DNA of 64,000 nucleotides from NCBI RefSeq assembly GCF_963678635.1, contig NC_087067.1:28339547-28403546 (forward strand). The letters are read 5' to 3'. Shown here in pieces: positions 1-11,900 of this stretch. The translations under genes and the position numbers were made by a program. The notes beneath the pieces are model-generated. The model was not told where the DNA came from. It did no database searches and saw nothing but the letters and a program-made list of their open reading frames with translations. Source of the stretch: Symsagittifera roscoffensis. Lineage: Eukaryota > Xenacoelomorpha > Acoela > Convolutidae. The number at the start of each line of letters is the position of its first letter. Within the stretch, counting starts at the first letter, position 1.

Positions 1-894
1 CGTTGTTTTTCAATCACAATTCTCGTTGTTCTCGCTATCGCAACAATGGTTGTTGTGTTTTTCTCAAAAATATGCGTTTCTGACGTTTCTCAGAAATATG
101 ACGTCATACTTCGAATTTTTAAAATTTCAAAATACCAGAATATCTTGTTTGACTAATCACAGTTTGACTAATCGTCCCAATAACGTTGTTAATCGCTTAA
201 AACCGTCAATTCGGAAGGTTCGCTGCTAAAATTCCGAATCTGCTGAATTTGCGTTTTGGCGCATTCTGGTCGAATGTCACAGTCAAACTTCCAACTTTGA
301 CCGACTGGCACAATTTTAGCGAGTTATTGGTTTTGCCCACGTCATTTTTCATTTTTGATATATCTTCTGTTGACTTTGGTGCGCTGACATTAGGTTTTTG
401 ACTTCCACTGTACAGTTGTAACAGCAACATATGACGTTTGATTTAGACATATATTGGTGTACTGCTGATGGCATCTCCAGACATTTGGAGCATTCAGAAA
501 AAGAGTCACTTTTTGACGCCAACCGTGACATCGTCCCAGGCATTTCGCTAATGAAACGTTTGAATGAATTGTAAGATTTATAAATCTTCACAGATTTTGA
601 TATTATCAATCCTATGCTGTCAGGTTAATTTAGGAGTAGCAGATCTTGCCTCGAAATATGTCTCCTCAATTTGATTTAGCTTCCGAGATGTGACATTTTC
701 ATGATTTTCGAAAAATTTGTACAAATGATGTACAAAACTTACAAAATTTTGATTTTAGCAACCCAATGGTGGGGTGCTGTTAGGGTTCTATCAGGCGTTG
801 CAAATCTTGCCATTAATATGACTGCTCAAATCCGTGCAGTTTTCCAGATATGACGTTTTTTAGAATTTGTTTCACTATTTTTCAAAGAACTCGA

Positions 895-2286
895 ACAACT
901 ATTTTTTCTGTCCTAACTCAAAAATTTCAAAAAATAAAAATTTTCTGAATTTATAGTGTTTCGTACTATCAAAAATTGCCAAAATTCGGTTTTCGGTAAC
1001 AAAATAGTTCCAACCACTTCCGAACTAAACTTCACCAGTTCTATCTATTATGGTAGTGCTGTTACTATGTAACACACTAATTTAGCGCTTTTTTCCGTTT
1101 CAAAAATTATCGATATCTCAAAAATCGCGACTTGTGGGGGGATCAAAATATCGCTATTTTGACCCTAGAAACCGGTCTGCTTTCTGTGTTTTTCACTGAA
1201 AATTGATATAGGAGTATTAATATAGGCTATATAAGTAAAAATATTAGTAATACCCCTCCGGGTTTGTTTAGAATCCGAATTAAGATGCTTAACTCGGATA
1301 TTCGCAGTTCGGTGAAGGGTCACTACAGTGCAGCACTGTCGAGCACCCCACAGATTACTATCTTAATTTTTGTACCAAAAGGGATACAAAACTTGTTAAC
1401 GATACCCAACAGTCGATTGTTGTTGTCGTTGAGCCCCTTCTTGTTGCTCCTTGTACTGCTTGCCGGATCAGTCTTCTCCCAAGACCCCTCCGGACTGAGC
1501 GCAAATCAGCTGACCCATCCGGATTGAGCGCAGTTTATCATTAACGTGCTTAAATGCTCAAATAAGCCTACAGTACCAGCCTCACAAACTGGCCACAAAA
1601 TTGATCGTAACGATCCTGACTGATATAAATGCCTGTAACAACAATATATCTATCAACAACAAACGGGAGGGTTGGATCACATCTTGTCTGGGGGGATGAT
1701 TTCTACTGATTTTTTACTTCTTTTTTTTTTTACTGTTTTTGGTTTTTTCGGTTGATGTTTTTTATATTATTTGTTTTTCTTGGGTACTATACTACTTTTT
1801 GTTTGGTTTTATATATATCTTTAAGTGTTTTTGGTCACGGACCACTCAGGAGATGACGGGACCGCGAATCCCCCCACCCTTCCTGGTTCGTGAAATTTCG
1901 GTCTTAACTAGGTTAAAAAACTATTCACGGCAATTCGGAAGGCCTCCGCGTTCCGAACTACCCTTCCGCCCCGGCGGTTTAGGCCTACTAAAGGCGTTAA
2001 TGTGAGCATCCGCTCGGCGCGGAGTGCTCGTTAACGGTTCTGCCGGTCATGATGTTAAAAAGAATAACACCCAGGAGTGCCATAAAAACATCTATGTAAC
2101 ATTCGCCCGGAAGATACATATCGACGGAAAATAAAACTAAGTCCTAAGACGACTGGCCAACGTCTAAACAGAGCTTTACATTCTTTTAACCGTCTCTACC
2201 AAGCCAGTACTTTCGGTGGGCTTTCTAACATCGGGTCGACAAAAACGTTACTGCTTTCGGCTTCGGACAAAACACTCAAATTAACT
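895..2286. other. Segment separating repeat copies 1 and 2
   Basis: This stretch is absent between copies 2 and 3 of the long tandem unit. It begins with satellite-like AT-rich sequence. From about 1250 it becomes richer in G and C, with several CCCCTCCGG motifs (near 1254, 1487 and 2560), and it has a T-rich tract at 1715-1760. It could be an inserted element or the ancestral spacer. I see no protein signature and no clear terminal repeats. Confidence 0.5.
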
Positions 2287-2649
2287 AGATTACATGCAGA
2301 AATAGTGAGCTCATGGCTGGGTCTCAGTATCCCCAGACCACGAGGTTACTCCTAAAAACAGGGCTACTACTATTTATTAAATTATTATTGTTTTGTTCAG
2401 TAGACAAAAATCATCTCCATCGAAGATGGATCAACCCTTTCCACCAACTCCTAGCTTCTCATCTTAGCAGAATGAATTCAAGTGTTAATTAAATTCAATT
2501 CAGGACATAATAGGGAAGCTAAAAGTTTATATAAGTTTAAAAAAGTTCCAGTCCCGAGACCCCTCCGGATTCCTGAATCCGGGGAAATAAGGCTCTTATG
2601 TTCCTTCCGGAAGGTTGTCTTCCACCCTTCACCGTTGTTTGCAACGGCC

Positions 2650-2681
2650 TTGCAACTATTGTAGCGACACAATAGTTGCAA
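2650..2681. repeat. 13-bp inverted repeat inside the long unit
   Basis: ttgcaactattgt, a 6-base loop agcgac, then acaatagttgcaa form a perfect 13-bp stem. It recurs one period later at 4043-4074. A smaller stem (ccggatt..aatccgg) lies at about 2567-2582. These are structural features of the repeat unit; function unknown. Confidence 0.8.
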
Positions 2682-4711
2682 CTCGGAACGGTCTCTGCTA
2701 TTCCTGCAATCTGTCGTTGTTTTTCAATCACAATTCTCGTTGTTCTCGCTATCGCAACAATGGTTGTTGTGTTTTTCTCAAAAATATGCGTTTCTGACGT
2801 TTCTCAGAAATATGACGTCATACTTCGAATTTTTAAAATTTCAAAATACCAGAATATCTTGTTTGACTAATCGCAGTTTGACTAATCGTCCCAATAACGT
2901 TGTTAATCGCTTAAAACCGTCAATTCGGAAGGTTCGCTGCTAAAATTCCGAATCTGCTGAATTTGCGTTTTGGCGCATTCTGGTCGAATGTCACAGTCAA
3001 ACTTCCAACTTTGACCGACTGGCACAATTTTACCGAGTTATTGGTTTTGCCCACGTCATTTTTCATTTTTGATATATCTTCTGTTGACTTTGGTGCGCTG
3101 ACATTAGGTTTTTGACTTCCACTGTACAGTTGTAACAGCAACATATGACGTTTGATTTAGACATATATTGGTGTACTGCTGATGGCATCTCCAGACATTT
3201 GGAGCATTCAGAAAAAGAGTCACTTTTTGACGCCAACCGTGACATCGTCCCAGGCATTTCGCTAATGAAACGTTTGAATGAATTGTAAGATTTATAAATC
3301 TTCACAGATTTTGATATTATCAATCCTATGCTGTCAGGTTAATTTAGGAGTAGCAGATCTTGCCTCGAAATATGTCTCCTCAATTTGATTTAGCTTCCGA
3401 GATGTGACATTTTCATGATTTTCGAAAAATTTTCTAAAACTTTAGATGTACAAAACTTACAAAATTTTGATTTTAGCAACCCAATGGTGGGTTGCTGTTA
3501 GGGTTCTATCAGGCGTTGCAAATCTTGCCATTAATATGACTGCTCAAATCCGTGCAGTTTTCCAGATATGACGCTTTTTAGAATTTGTTTCACTATTTTT
3601 CAAAGAACTCAAATTTTAAAACTGGACAAAAGTTGGAAATTCTCAACTTTGTATTGTAGGGGGTTGTATTGTAGGGGGTAGATTACATGCAGAAATAGTG
3701 AGCTCATGGCTGGGTCTCAGTATCCCCAGACCACGAGGTTACTCCTAAAAACAGGGCTACTACTATTTATTAAATTATTATTGTTTTGTTCAGTAGACAA
3801 AAATCATCTCCATCGAAGATGGATCAACCCTTTCCACCAACTCCTAGCTTCTCATCTTAGCAGAATGAATTCAAGTGTTAATTAAATTCAATTCAGGACA
3901 TAATAGGGAAGCTAAAAGTTTATATAAGTTTAAAAAAGTTCCAGTCCCGAGACCCCTCCGGATTCCTGAATCCGGGAAAATAAGGCTCTTATGTTCCTTC
4001 CGGAAGGTTGTCTTCCACCCTTCACCGTTGTTTGCAACGGCCTTGCAACTATTGTAGCGACACAATAGTTGCAACTCGGAACGGTCTCTGCTATTCCTGC
4101 AATCTGTCGTTGTTTTTCAATCACAATTCTCGTTGTTCTCGCTATCGCAACAATCGTTGTTGTGTTTTTCTCCAAAATATGCGTTTCTGACGTTTCTCAG
4201 AAATATGACGTCATACTTCGAATTTTTAAAATTTCAAAATACCAGAATATCTTGTTTGACTAATCACAGTTTGACTAATCGTCCCAATAACGTTGTTAAT
4301 CGCTTAAAACCGTCAATTCGGAAGGTTCGCTGCTAAAATTCCGAATCTGCTGAATTTGCGTTTTGGCGCATTCTGGTCGAATGTCACAGTCAAACTTCCA
4401 ACTTTGACCGACTGGCACAATTTTACCGAGTTATTGGTTTTGCCCACGTCATTTTTCATTTTTGATATATCTTCTGTTGACTTTGGTGCGCTGACATTAG
4501 GTTTTTGACTTCCACTGTACAGTTGTAACAGCAACATATGACGTTTGATTTAGACATATATTGGTGTACTGCTGATGGCATCTCCAGACATTTGGAGCAT
4601 TCAGAAAAAGAGTCACTTTTTGACGCCAACCGTGACATCGTCCCAGGCATTTCGCTAATGAAACGTTTGAATGAATTGTAAGATTTATAAATCTTCACAG
4701 ATTTTGATATT

Positions 4712-5463
4712 ATCAATCCTATGCTGTCAGGTTAATTTAGGAGTAGCAGATCTTGCCTCGAAATATGTCTCCTCAATTTGATTTAGCTTCCGAGATGTGA
4801 CATTTTCATGATTTTCGAAAAATTTTCTAAAACTTTAGATGTACAAAACTTACAAAATTTTGATTTTAGCAACCCAATGGTGGGGTGCTGTTAGGGTTCT
4901 ATCAGGCGTTGCAAATCTTGCCATTAATATGACTGCTCAAATCCGTGCAGTTTTCCAGATATGACGTTTTTTAGAATTTGTTTCACTATTTTTCAAAGAA
5001 CTCAAATTTTAAAACTGGACAAAAGTTGGAAATTCTCAACTTTGTATTGTAGGGGGTGCTGTCAAGGTACTCTCAGACGTTGCAAATCTTTTCTCCAAAC
5101 AAGACTGCTCTAATCTTTTTAGTTTCCGAGATATGACGTTTTTCATGCTTTTTTCCGAAAAATTTTCAGAAAACAGGTTTAAAAAATTCCGAAACCTAAA
5201 AATCCTCCCTCCAAAGGTGACGGCTCAAATGATTTGGGTTCCGAGATATAACATTGTCAAAATTCTTCAAAAAAACTTGAATAAAAAAAAACATTTTGAA
5301 TTTGGAATTTCCCAACCTTTAAATGGTGTGTTCGCAGGGTAATCTCAGAGGCTGCAATTCTTTCCTCCAAGTTAGACTGCTCAAATCATCTCAGTTTCTC
5401 AGAGATATGCCATTTTGATGATATGTTAAAATTTCGAAGCATCGGAGTTGCGTTACACGCTAG
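4712..5463 (+). mobile_element. Helitron-like 3' end with satellite units (copy 1)
   Basis: Degenerate units of about 165-180 bp (a tgctgtc..gg..actctcag block, then gactgctcaaat, then gagatatgacgttttt) run to about 5430. They end at gcatcggagttgc (5439-5451), an imperfect hairpin, then eight bases, then CTAG (5460-5463) followed by T. A short hairpin a few bases before CTRR, inserted next to T, is the classical Helitron 3' signature. The same ending closes an independent array at 26190. The 5' end was not located and no Rep/helicase gene is present, so any element here is non-autonomous. Confidence 0.6.
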
Positions 5464-5562
5464 TTTTGCTTAAATTTAGCAACCTTGTTTTCCCCAGTAG
5501 TGTATATTGTTTTCTTGATGTAGATTTTTTCTCTATTTTTGAGCTGAAATTTTGAGGTAATT

Positions 5563-5947
5563 ATGCCTAAGCTACCGAAGAAGCTGAGAAATCTGTTTAA
5601 AAAGAAGAAAAAAGGAGTAGATGCTGCAGACTACGAGCAAATGGTTGAGAGACATCAAGTTGAAGAAGTCTTGAAGGATCCCACCAAGCTAGCTTTCAGG
5701 GTTCAACTAGCCCATGGTTCGCCTACAACGAATGTTTCAAATTTCGCAAATATTGCTCAACTGTATGACAGACTCGGTACGGTTCTTAATGTGAGCGAAT
5801 CGAGTATTCTTTTCTGTACAATAAATAATTATGCTGTTGACATGGAATGTCTAATCGGCGGAACCATCAATATGGATGATTTTATCTATGTGCACATTGC
5901 TGGAAAGACGAAAGAGGTGACTGTGAATAAGTCTGAAGCTGCAATTG
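5563..5947 (+). CDS. GIPC: GIPC exon 1 (start codon, GH1 region)
   Basis: ATG opens MPKLPKKLRNLFKKKKKG, and the exon ends after SEAAI plus one base of a glycine codon at donor GTGAGA (5948). FCTINNYAVDMECLIGG and DFIYVHIAGKTKEV match the GH1 region. A T-rich tract with ccccag lies at about 5480-5497, so the 5' leader may start at 5498, by cis- or trans-splicing. The frame stays open past the donor to 6003, but that extension has no family match. Confidence 0.95.
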
Positions 5948-8900
5948 GTGAGAAATTTTCATGCTTCATCAGATTTAGGTCAGATACTCCTAACAGGACT
6001 TGAATTAATCATTCTCGTGTGCTTTATGAGTTTAATGCTGGCATGGCACTATCCAGCTTGTGCAAAGAATAACGATGGCCCCTATTATAATAAAAAAGAG
6101 GTCAATTAAAATGGGCCCTTCCGTCATGCGACGGTCAGTGGCCATACCAACGCTATATATACACTAAAGGACAAAATTAAACGCAATTTTAGGTTTTTAT
6201 TCTCTAAAATGTTTTCTTTCAAGGACCATTTTGGACAATATTTATTCAGAATTTTGCCAAAAATTTTACATCGACCTGTTGCAAATGATCTAAACTACAC
6301 TCTCTGAAAGTTTCAATTTTTGATCTGAATCACTTACCAGTTTTTTCTAGGTCTGAAAATGCCAGTTTTTACCATTTGTCTTGAGGTTTCTTTGGGAGTG
6401 AACACTTTTGAATAAGCGGATTAGTAAAAACTGATCATGCGAAGTGTAACATTTAAACGAGTATATTTCATTGTTCATGTGATAACTTTCCTAAGCTCTG
6501 TTGTTTCTCATAATTTCACACCGTTTGAAAAACCTATAACAAATGGTGAAACTGGCGTTTGAGACCTGGAAAAGACTGGTAAGTGATACAAATCAAAATT
6601 TGAATCTTTCAGATAGTGTAGCTTAGATCATTTGTAGCGCGTTGATTTAAAAATGTTGGTCAAATTCTTCTCAATGAGTCTTCTCCAATATGGAACTTGA
6701 AAAAAGGCGTTTTTGAGAGTAACAACGTAAATTTGCGTTTAATTTTGTTCACTAGTGTAAATTCATTGGCAAAATTTTATGAATAAATCAAGTCGATTTT
6801 ACAGGATCCAGAGAATTGTCTATTAAAATCTACCCTCCTCGATTATAGCACTGATGGAATTGTCTAAGTATGTATTTTCAAGTTTTCTGCACCCCCTAAG
6901 GCAGAGGATTGCACATGTTATTCGTTTTTGCAATAACAAAAAACATCGTTCACGAACTCTAATGTGCTTTGTCTCGAACTGATCTTTACACTTGTGCAAT
7001 GCGAGCAATCTCAAATCGGAATATGGATTTTTTCAGGGTAACAACTTGTGAAACAAAAACTTTTGAATCATTAGGCACCTTGGTTCATATGGAATCAAAA
7101 TCAAGGAATTGGTGCGAACTTGTGGCGAAGCGGTAGCAAAAAAGCCTGCGACGACAAAGTTCCGTGGCTCGAATCGTGTAAGAATTTTTTAAAACTCCAA
7201 TTGAATTTTTGTTAAATGTATTTCATTTAATTGCAAATCATTGGGTTCGAGGAAACTTTGATGAATTTTGAAATTGTTCGTTATTTTTATTCACAATTTT
7301 TTGGAGCTTGTTTTGAAATTTTTTAATCTGTCTTTTTTATTCAGAAATTATGAAAGAAAAAGTCAAGGAAAAGAAAAAGACAAGGAAAAGAAAAAGACAA
7401 TAATTAGCGATTTTTTTTATTGCAATAATTTGAAAATATATACGTATATGCCAGTACGTACTATCGCGTAAAAATCGTTTTTGTTTAACTCTTTCGGAAA
7501 TATTTTTTTTTCGCCTGGTTTGTTTTTCAATTGAGCTTTTATGAATCATAAGTGCCAGAGAACGGCTAGATCGTAATCATTTTGTAGTATTTTAATTATT
7601 TTGCTTGAATTTAGCCAGCGATTTGAAATAGGAATAAAAACTCTTTTTAGGGCAGCAACTTGTCCAGCAAAATCAATTGAATATTTGAGCGGCTGACATG
7701 CTTAGTTTCTTGAAAAATCAAATTCAGCTGCTGGCTTATTTTCAGGTTCTTGAGTGTCGGCTAGTTAACCTTCGATTTGGGTTGCTAAGGTTTTCCGGTT
7801 TTTCTGAGAACCCGGCTTCGAATGCTCAAAATTATTCCATTAAGACAGATCTTTAAAAACAATCAATTGAAACATGGATTGAATTTATTTTTTGATTGAA
7901 ACTAATTGAAACTATTTTTTAACCCTCCGGAAAGGCAAGGGTGTTGCAACCGGGTACTAGACTTTTTATACCGTAAATTATTTATGCTTCAAATTAAAAA
8001 ACGTCGTTCGCAGGTCAAAATTTCCACGTGTTTGATTTGCTTTACAAGGAGTTCAAATTCAAGGAGCATTAGTAGTAGTATTGTAGTTGCATTATCTGAG
8101 TTGGATTGCAATGTCCGCTATTGCAGATCAAGGTGAAATAATTCCAGTAGAACATTGTTAATTACCCTTCCCATAAGCAAGGTTATTGCAATCGGGTACT
8201 GGACTTATCCCGAAAATAACACTGTTCGCAGGACTTATTTGGACCCCTGTTTGTACCTTGGTTTTGGTTCATAATGAGTTCAAGTTTCTTAGTGTCTCAT
8301 GCATTTTTAGCCTGGAAGTAAACAAGAAGCCTGGCACGGCAAAGGTCCTAGGTTCAGTCTGACGAGGACCTGTTTTTTTCGAACGGATAATTTCTATTTC
8401 AAATGAAACTCTAATATTTGTCGGCTTAGTTGCCACATCTAAGAATAGTTTGTTTTAATGCAAACTATTTTTTATTGTAGCTGGCAGAGATGTTGCAAAC
8501 TATTTTTTTTAGACTTGGCAGAGATGTTGCGTTTCAGGAAGTGTTACGCCTTTCAGGATCTGGTGCATCGCGTTTCACAAGTTTGACGTTATCACACCCA
8601 ATTCCTTCTGTTCGTTCTTCATATCGATTTTTTTTGCTATTCAGTTTATGTTCATGATCAATATTTTTTTTTTGGTAGTAAGTTTTATTCGTTCTCATTT
8701 TGTTATCTTTGGACCATTTTTTAAAAGTCGATGAACTTAGTTCAGACTCTTATATAAGTCGCGATGTTGTTTTTTGTTTTCTTTTTCCAGGAAAAATCTT
8801 AAATTTTTGAGCTGAAGTTTGCTTTTTTGCGTTTTGGCTTCTGATTTTTTTCAAGTGCCTTTCATTTCCTGGTAAACCTGATAAATAGATGAATGCCTCA

Positions 8901-11900
8901 TTAATATCAAAGAATTTCAAGCCTTTTTCAGAGTAATAATTTTTTTTTGTTTTTTTTTTTTCAGGAAAAAGTCTTACAATTTGTTCACGCTCAATTTTGA
9001 TTGTCGTGGTTTGAGTTGTGATTTCTTTTTAAGTTTAGTGCATTCATTTGTTAAAAAGAATGTAAAACCCGCTATTGAACAGCTAAAGTGTAAAGGCACT
9101 AAAAACGTGTTCGATTTTTAGTTTCGAAGATGGCATTTATTTTCCAGATTTCAGCGAAACAAAAAAACTTACTTGTGATTCAGTTTTCTCAAATGGGGTC
9201 AATTTTATCATCAAAGCCAATCATAATTTGCTCTAGAAATTCAAAGAGTTTTAAGAGCATCTGTTTTTTCTGGTAAAATCGAAGGTTGGGATTTTTTCAA
9301 TAGACAGGCGGTGTGTTTTTTCCGTTTACAATCGTTCATTAACTCTTTTCCAACTGCCTGTTGGCTCCATTCAGTTTGATCGATGTTGAATGGAAGGTTT
9401 GTCAGATCACATGCCGTGTCCGTACTAGTTCTTCCAGGATTTGCTTTTTCTCGTCTTTTGTTGAAAAGACCGGTGAGACCGCTCTGACGTCCTCTTTAAT
9501 TCTGTCAGTTTTTGTATAGACACTTGTGAAAAGTTCACAGAAGAACATTGCCTTGTGCTAGTCCTTAATTTTTATTCGTTTTGTAAAATGCCTTGTTTCT
9601 GGAAATATACTATTGTTTCCAGTCGGAGATTTTCGTTCCTTGGAAGGTTTCTCTTCGAATTCTGTTTGGTCGTGCACTTGTGTTTTACTTATTTTGTTTT
9701 CCATTTTTTCAAGTCTATTAGTTTTGCCAGGTTTGATCTTTTGACTATTTGTCGCTTGAGATTTGTTAGATTTTTCATGAGGTCTGAAGTCTTGGTTTTG
9801 CCCATAAAGGCAATTTTGATCTGTGAGTTCTGCTTTCCGGAACATCATCGTTTGATTTCTGCTCGAAACTTTTTTTTTACAACTGTCTCGACCGGAAGGT
9901 TTGCCAGATCAGTTGTTACAAATTTATAGTCATCAGGGTAGCCATTTGGTATACACTGTTTCACTTTCTGAAGCAGTTCTTTGACATAAAGAATAAAAAA
10001 GAGGTCCATGTTGCGATCCTTGGGGAACATCACTTGTAACTTCGGTGGTTTCAGAGCAGATTTCGTTACTTTCGTAGTATACTTTAAGTAAGCATTCGAT
10101 AGTGATCCCTTATAAACTATTAATCAAAAAAGTAAAAGAACCCAGAATCTGAATATACTCTCAAACAATCTGACAAACAGAAAGCCGTATTTGAAAGTCA
10201 ATTTGATATTTGCGTTAATTTGCTCCTTCCCAGCTGTCTGGTGGCTCAATTTTTTTTGCTTTGTTCTAGTACATTGTTTTGGTTTTTTTAAGTTTGAACT
10301 ATTGATGCTTACTTGAATTTTGTTGAACGTTTTCGTTTTCTTTTAGGAGTCCGTTTTTGTTCAATTGATATGTGTTCTCTGATCTAATTTGTCTTGGCTG
10401 TTGTAAAATGCAGAAAAATTGTTCTTTGCTTTAGTTTTTTTTTTTATTTCAAAAAGGAATAAGATAGCAGTATGCGCTAATAATCTGTGCTAATTCCCAA
10501 ATGGTTTCATGGCCTGTCTTCAGTCTAATGTAGTGCAGCTAAGTTTCTGAGACACCTGTGAACGGTTCTGGAGCTCCAATGGTACTCTCACAGGCACATA
10601 ATTTGTTGGCTTGGTTTGTAAATTTAATAGATTAGTTACACACAATGTAATTTCCAGAAATCAAAGTATTGCAATCGGGTGATAGATTTGTTCCCCCATA
10701 ATTAGGTGAACGCCTCATTAACATTAAATAGTTTCAAGCCATATAAAAAGTAATGAACGTAGCGAGTACTCTTAAATAGTTTCGGTAATTTTTTTTTCAG
10801 GAAAAAGTCTTACAATTTTATTTGTTCACGCTCAATTTTGATTTTTCGCGGTTTGACTTGTGATTTTTTTTATAAGTTCAGTGCATTCCATTGCTAAAAG
10901 GAATGTAAACTTCACTATCGAATAGCAATAGTGTAAATATTACGAAAAACGTGATTGACTTCTAATTTCGAAAATGGAATTTAATTATCAGATTTCCCAG
11001 CGAAATAAAAGTTCTGCCTATTGATCCATTTTTCTCAAATCTCAAAGTGTCCATCATAAATTGTTCTACAAATTCAAACAGTTTTAGGGCCATTTATTTT
11101 TTTTTCTCCGATGTTCAAAAGTTGAAGGTTTTTGAAAAACAAAGATTTTTTTTCCCAGTTTCCTTGCGTTCATTACTCTTTTCCAACTGTCAGTTGGCTA
11201 TGTTTACCTTTGCGATAAGCAAGGGTATTGCAATCGTGTAAAAGATTTTTTGACCCGTAAATAACTTTGTTCACAGAATGGTCAAACTTAGAAATGGTAA
11301 ATTTAGCTAACGAATGCGCCTGGCACGGCAAAGGTCCTGGGTTCGATTCTGACTGGACATGTTTTTTTTTCCAAATGTGAAATATTCTATTGAAAAAAGT
11401 GACCTTTTTTGTCTGCATATGTTTTGTCAACTTTTAATATAGGCTTTTGTAGTTGCTTTTAGTTTTTTTGATTTTTCTACCGCTTAATTTTTACTAACCT
11501 TGAGTTCATATTTATGTTTTTCGCTCAAAGACGTTTGTTCTGCCCAAATGATTTTGGTTTAATTTTTATCGGCTCAGTGACCTTATTTTTTAGTCGTTTC
11601 AAGGGAAACAAATTTTTTAATGCTCCCTTTTGGATAAAGTTTTTTAGATAAAAGTTGATTTTTGTGTCGGCTCAATAATTTTGTCACAATTGTTGTCTGC
11701 TTATTGGCCGGTTGTTTATTTCTGTAGTAATTTTAAAAGATTTTACAATTACTTTTTTGTTAGAGTTGGACTGAAATTGTTTCTTGTATAATTTTTTCAA
11801 TGTTTTTCTTATTTAAAAAATTGCAATAGGCCTTTGTTTTGATTTTTCTCATTTTTTTATTACATAATTCTGGATCGCAAAAAGTGCAAAACTCTTTTTC

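Larger units (their letters stand above)
1..5047 (+). repeat. Tandem long-unit repeat block, 1393-bp spacing
   Basis: The block beginning at position 1 recurs at 2715 and again at 4108. The segment that starts with agattacatgcag at 2287 recurs at 3680, so the last two full units are spaced exactly 1393 bp. The first copy is cut by the window edge and diverges after about 893; a segment of roughly 1.4 kb (about 895-2286) separates it from the second. Copies differ by only a few substitutions, so the duplication is recent. Short open frames recur identically in each copy, as expected of a repeat, and none shows a known protein signature. Each unit contains a 13-bp inverted repeat and part of a degenerate satellite. 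No transposase or reverse transcriptase is visible. Confidence 0.9.

Noticed and set aside
26-4716. Sets of identical small ORFs at about 26-609, 2478-3323 and 3871-4716
   Set aside because: They are the same repeat unit translated several times; no family signature, and they overlap on both strands.
9558-9848. Minus-strand 96-codon lysine-rich frame following the LINE fragment
   Set aside because: Could be decayed element sequence, but shows no reverse-transcriptase or RNase H motif I can name.
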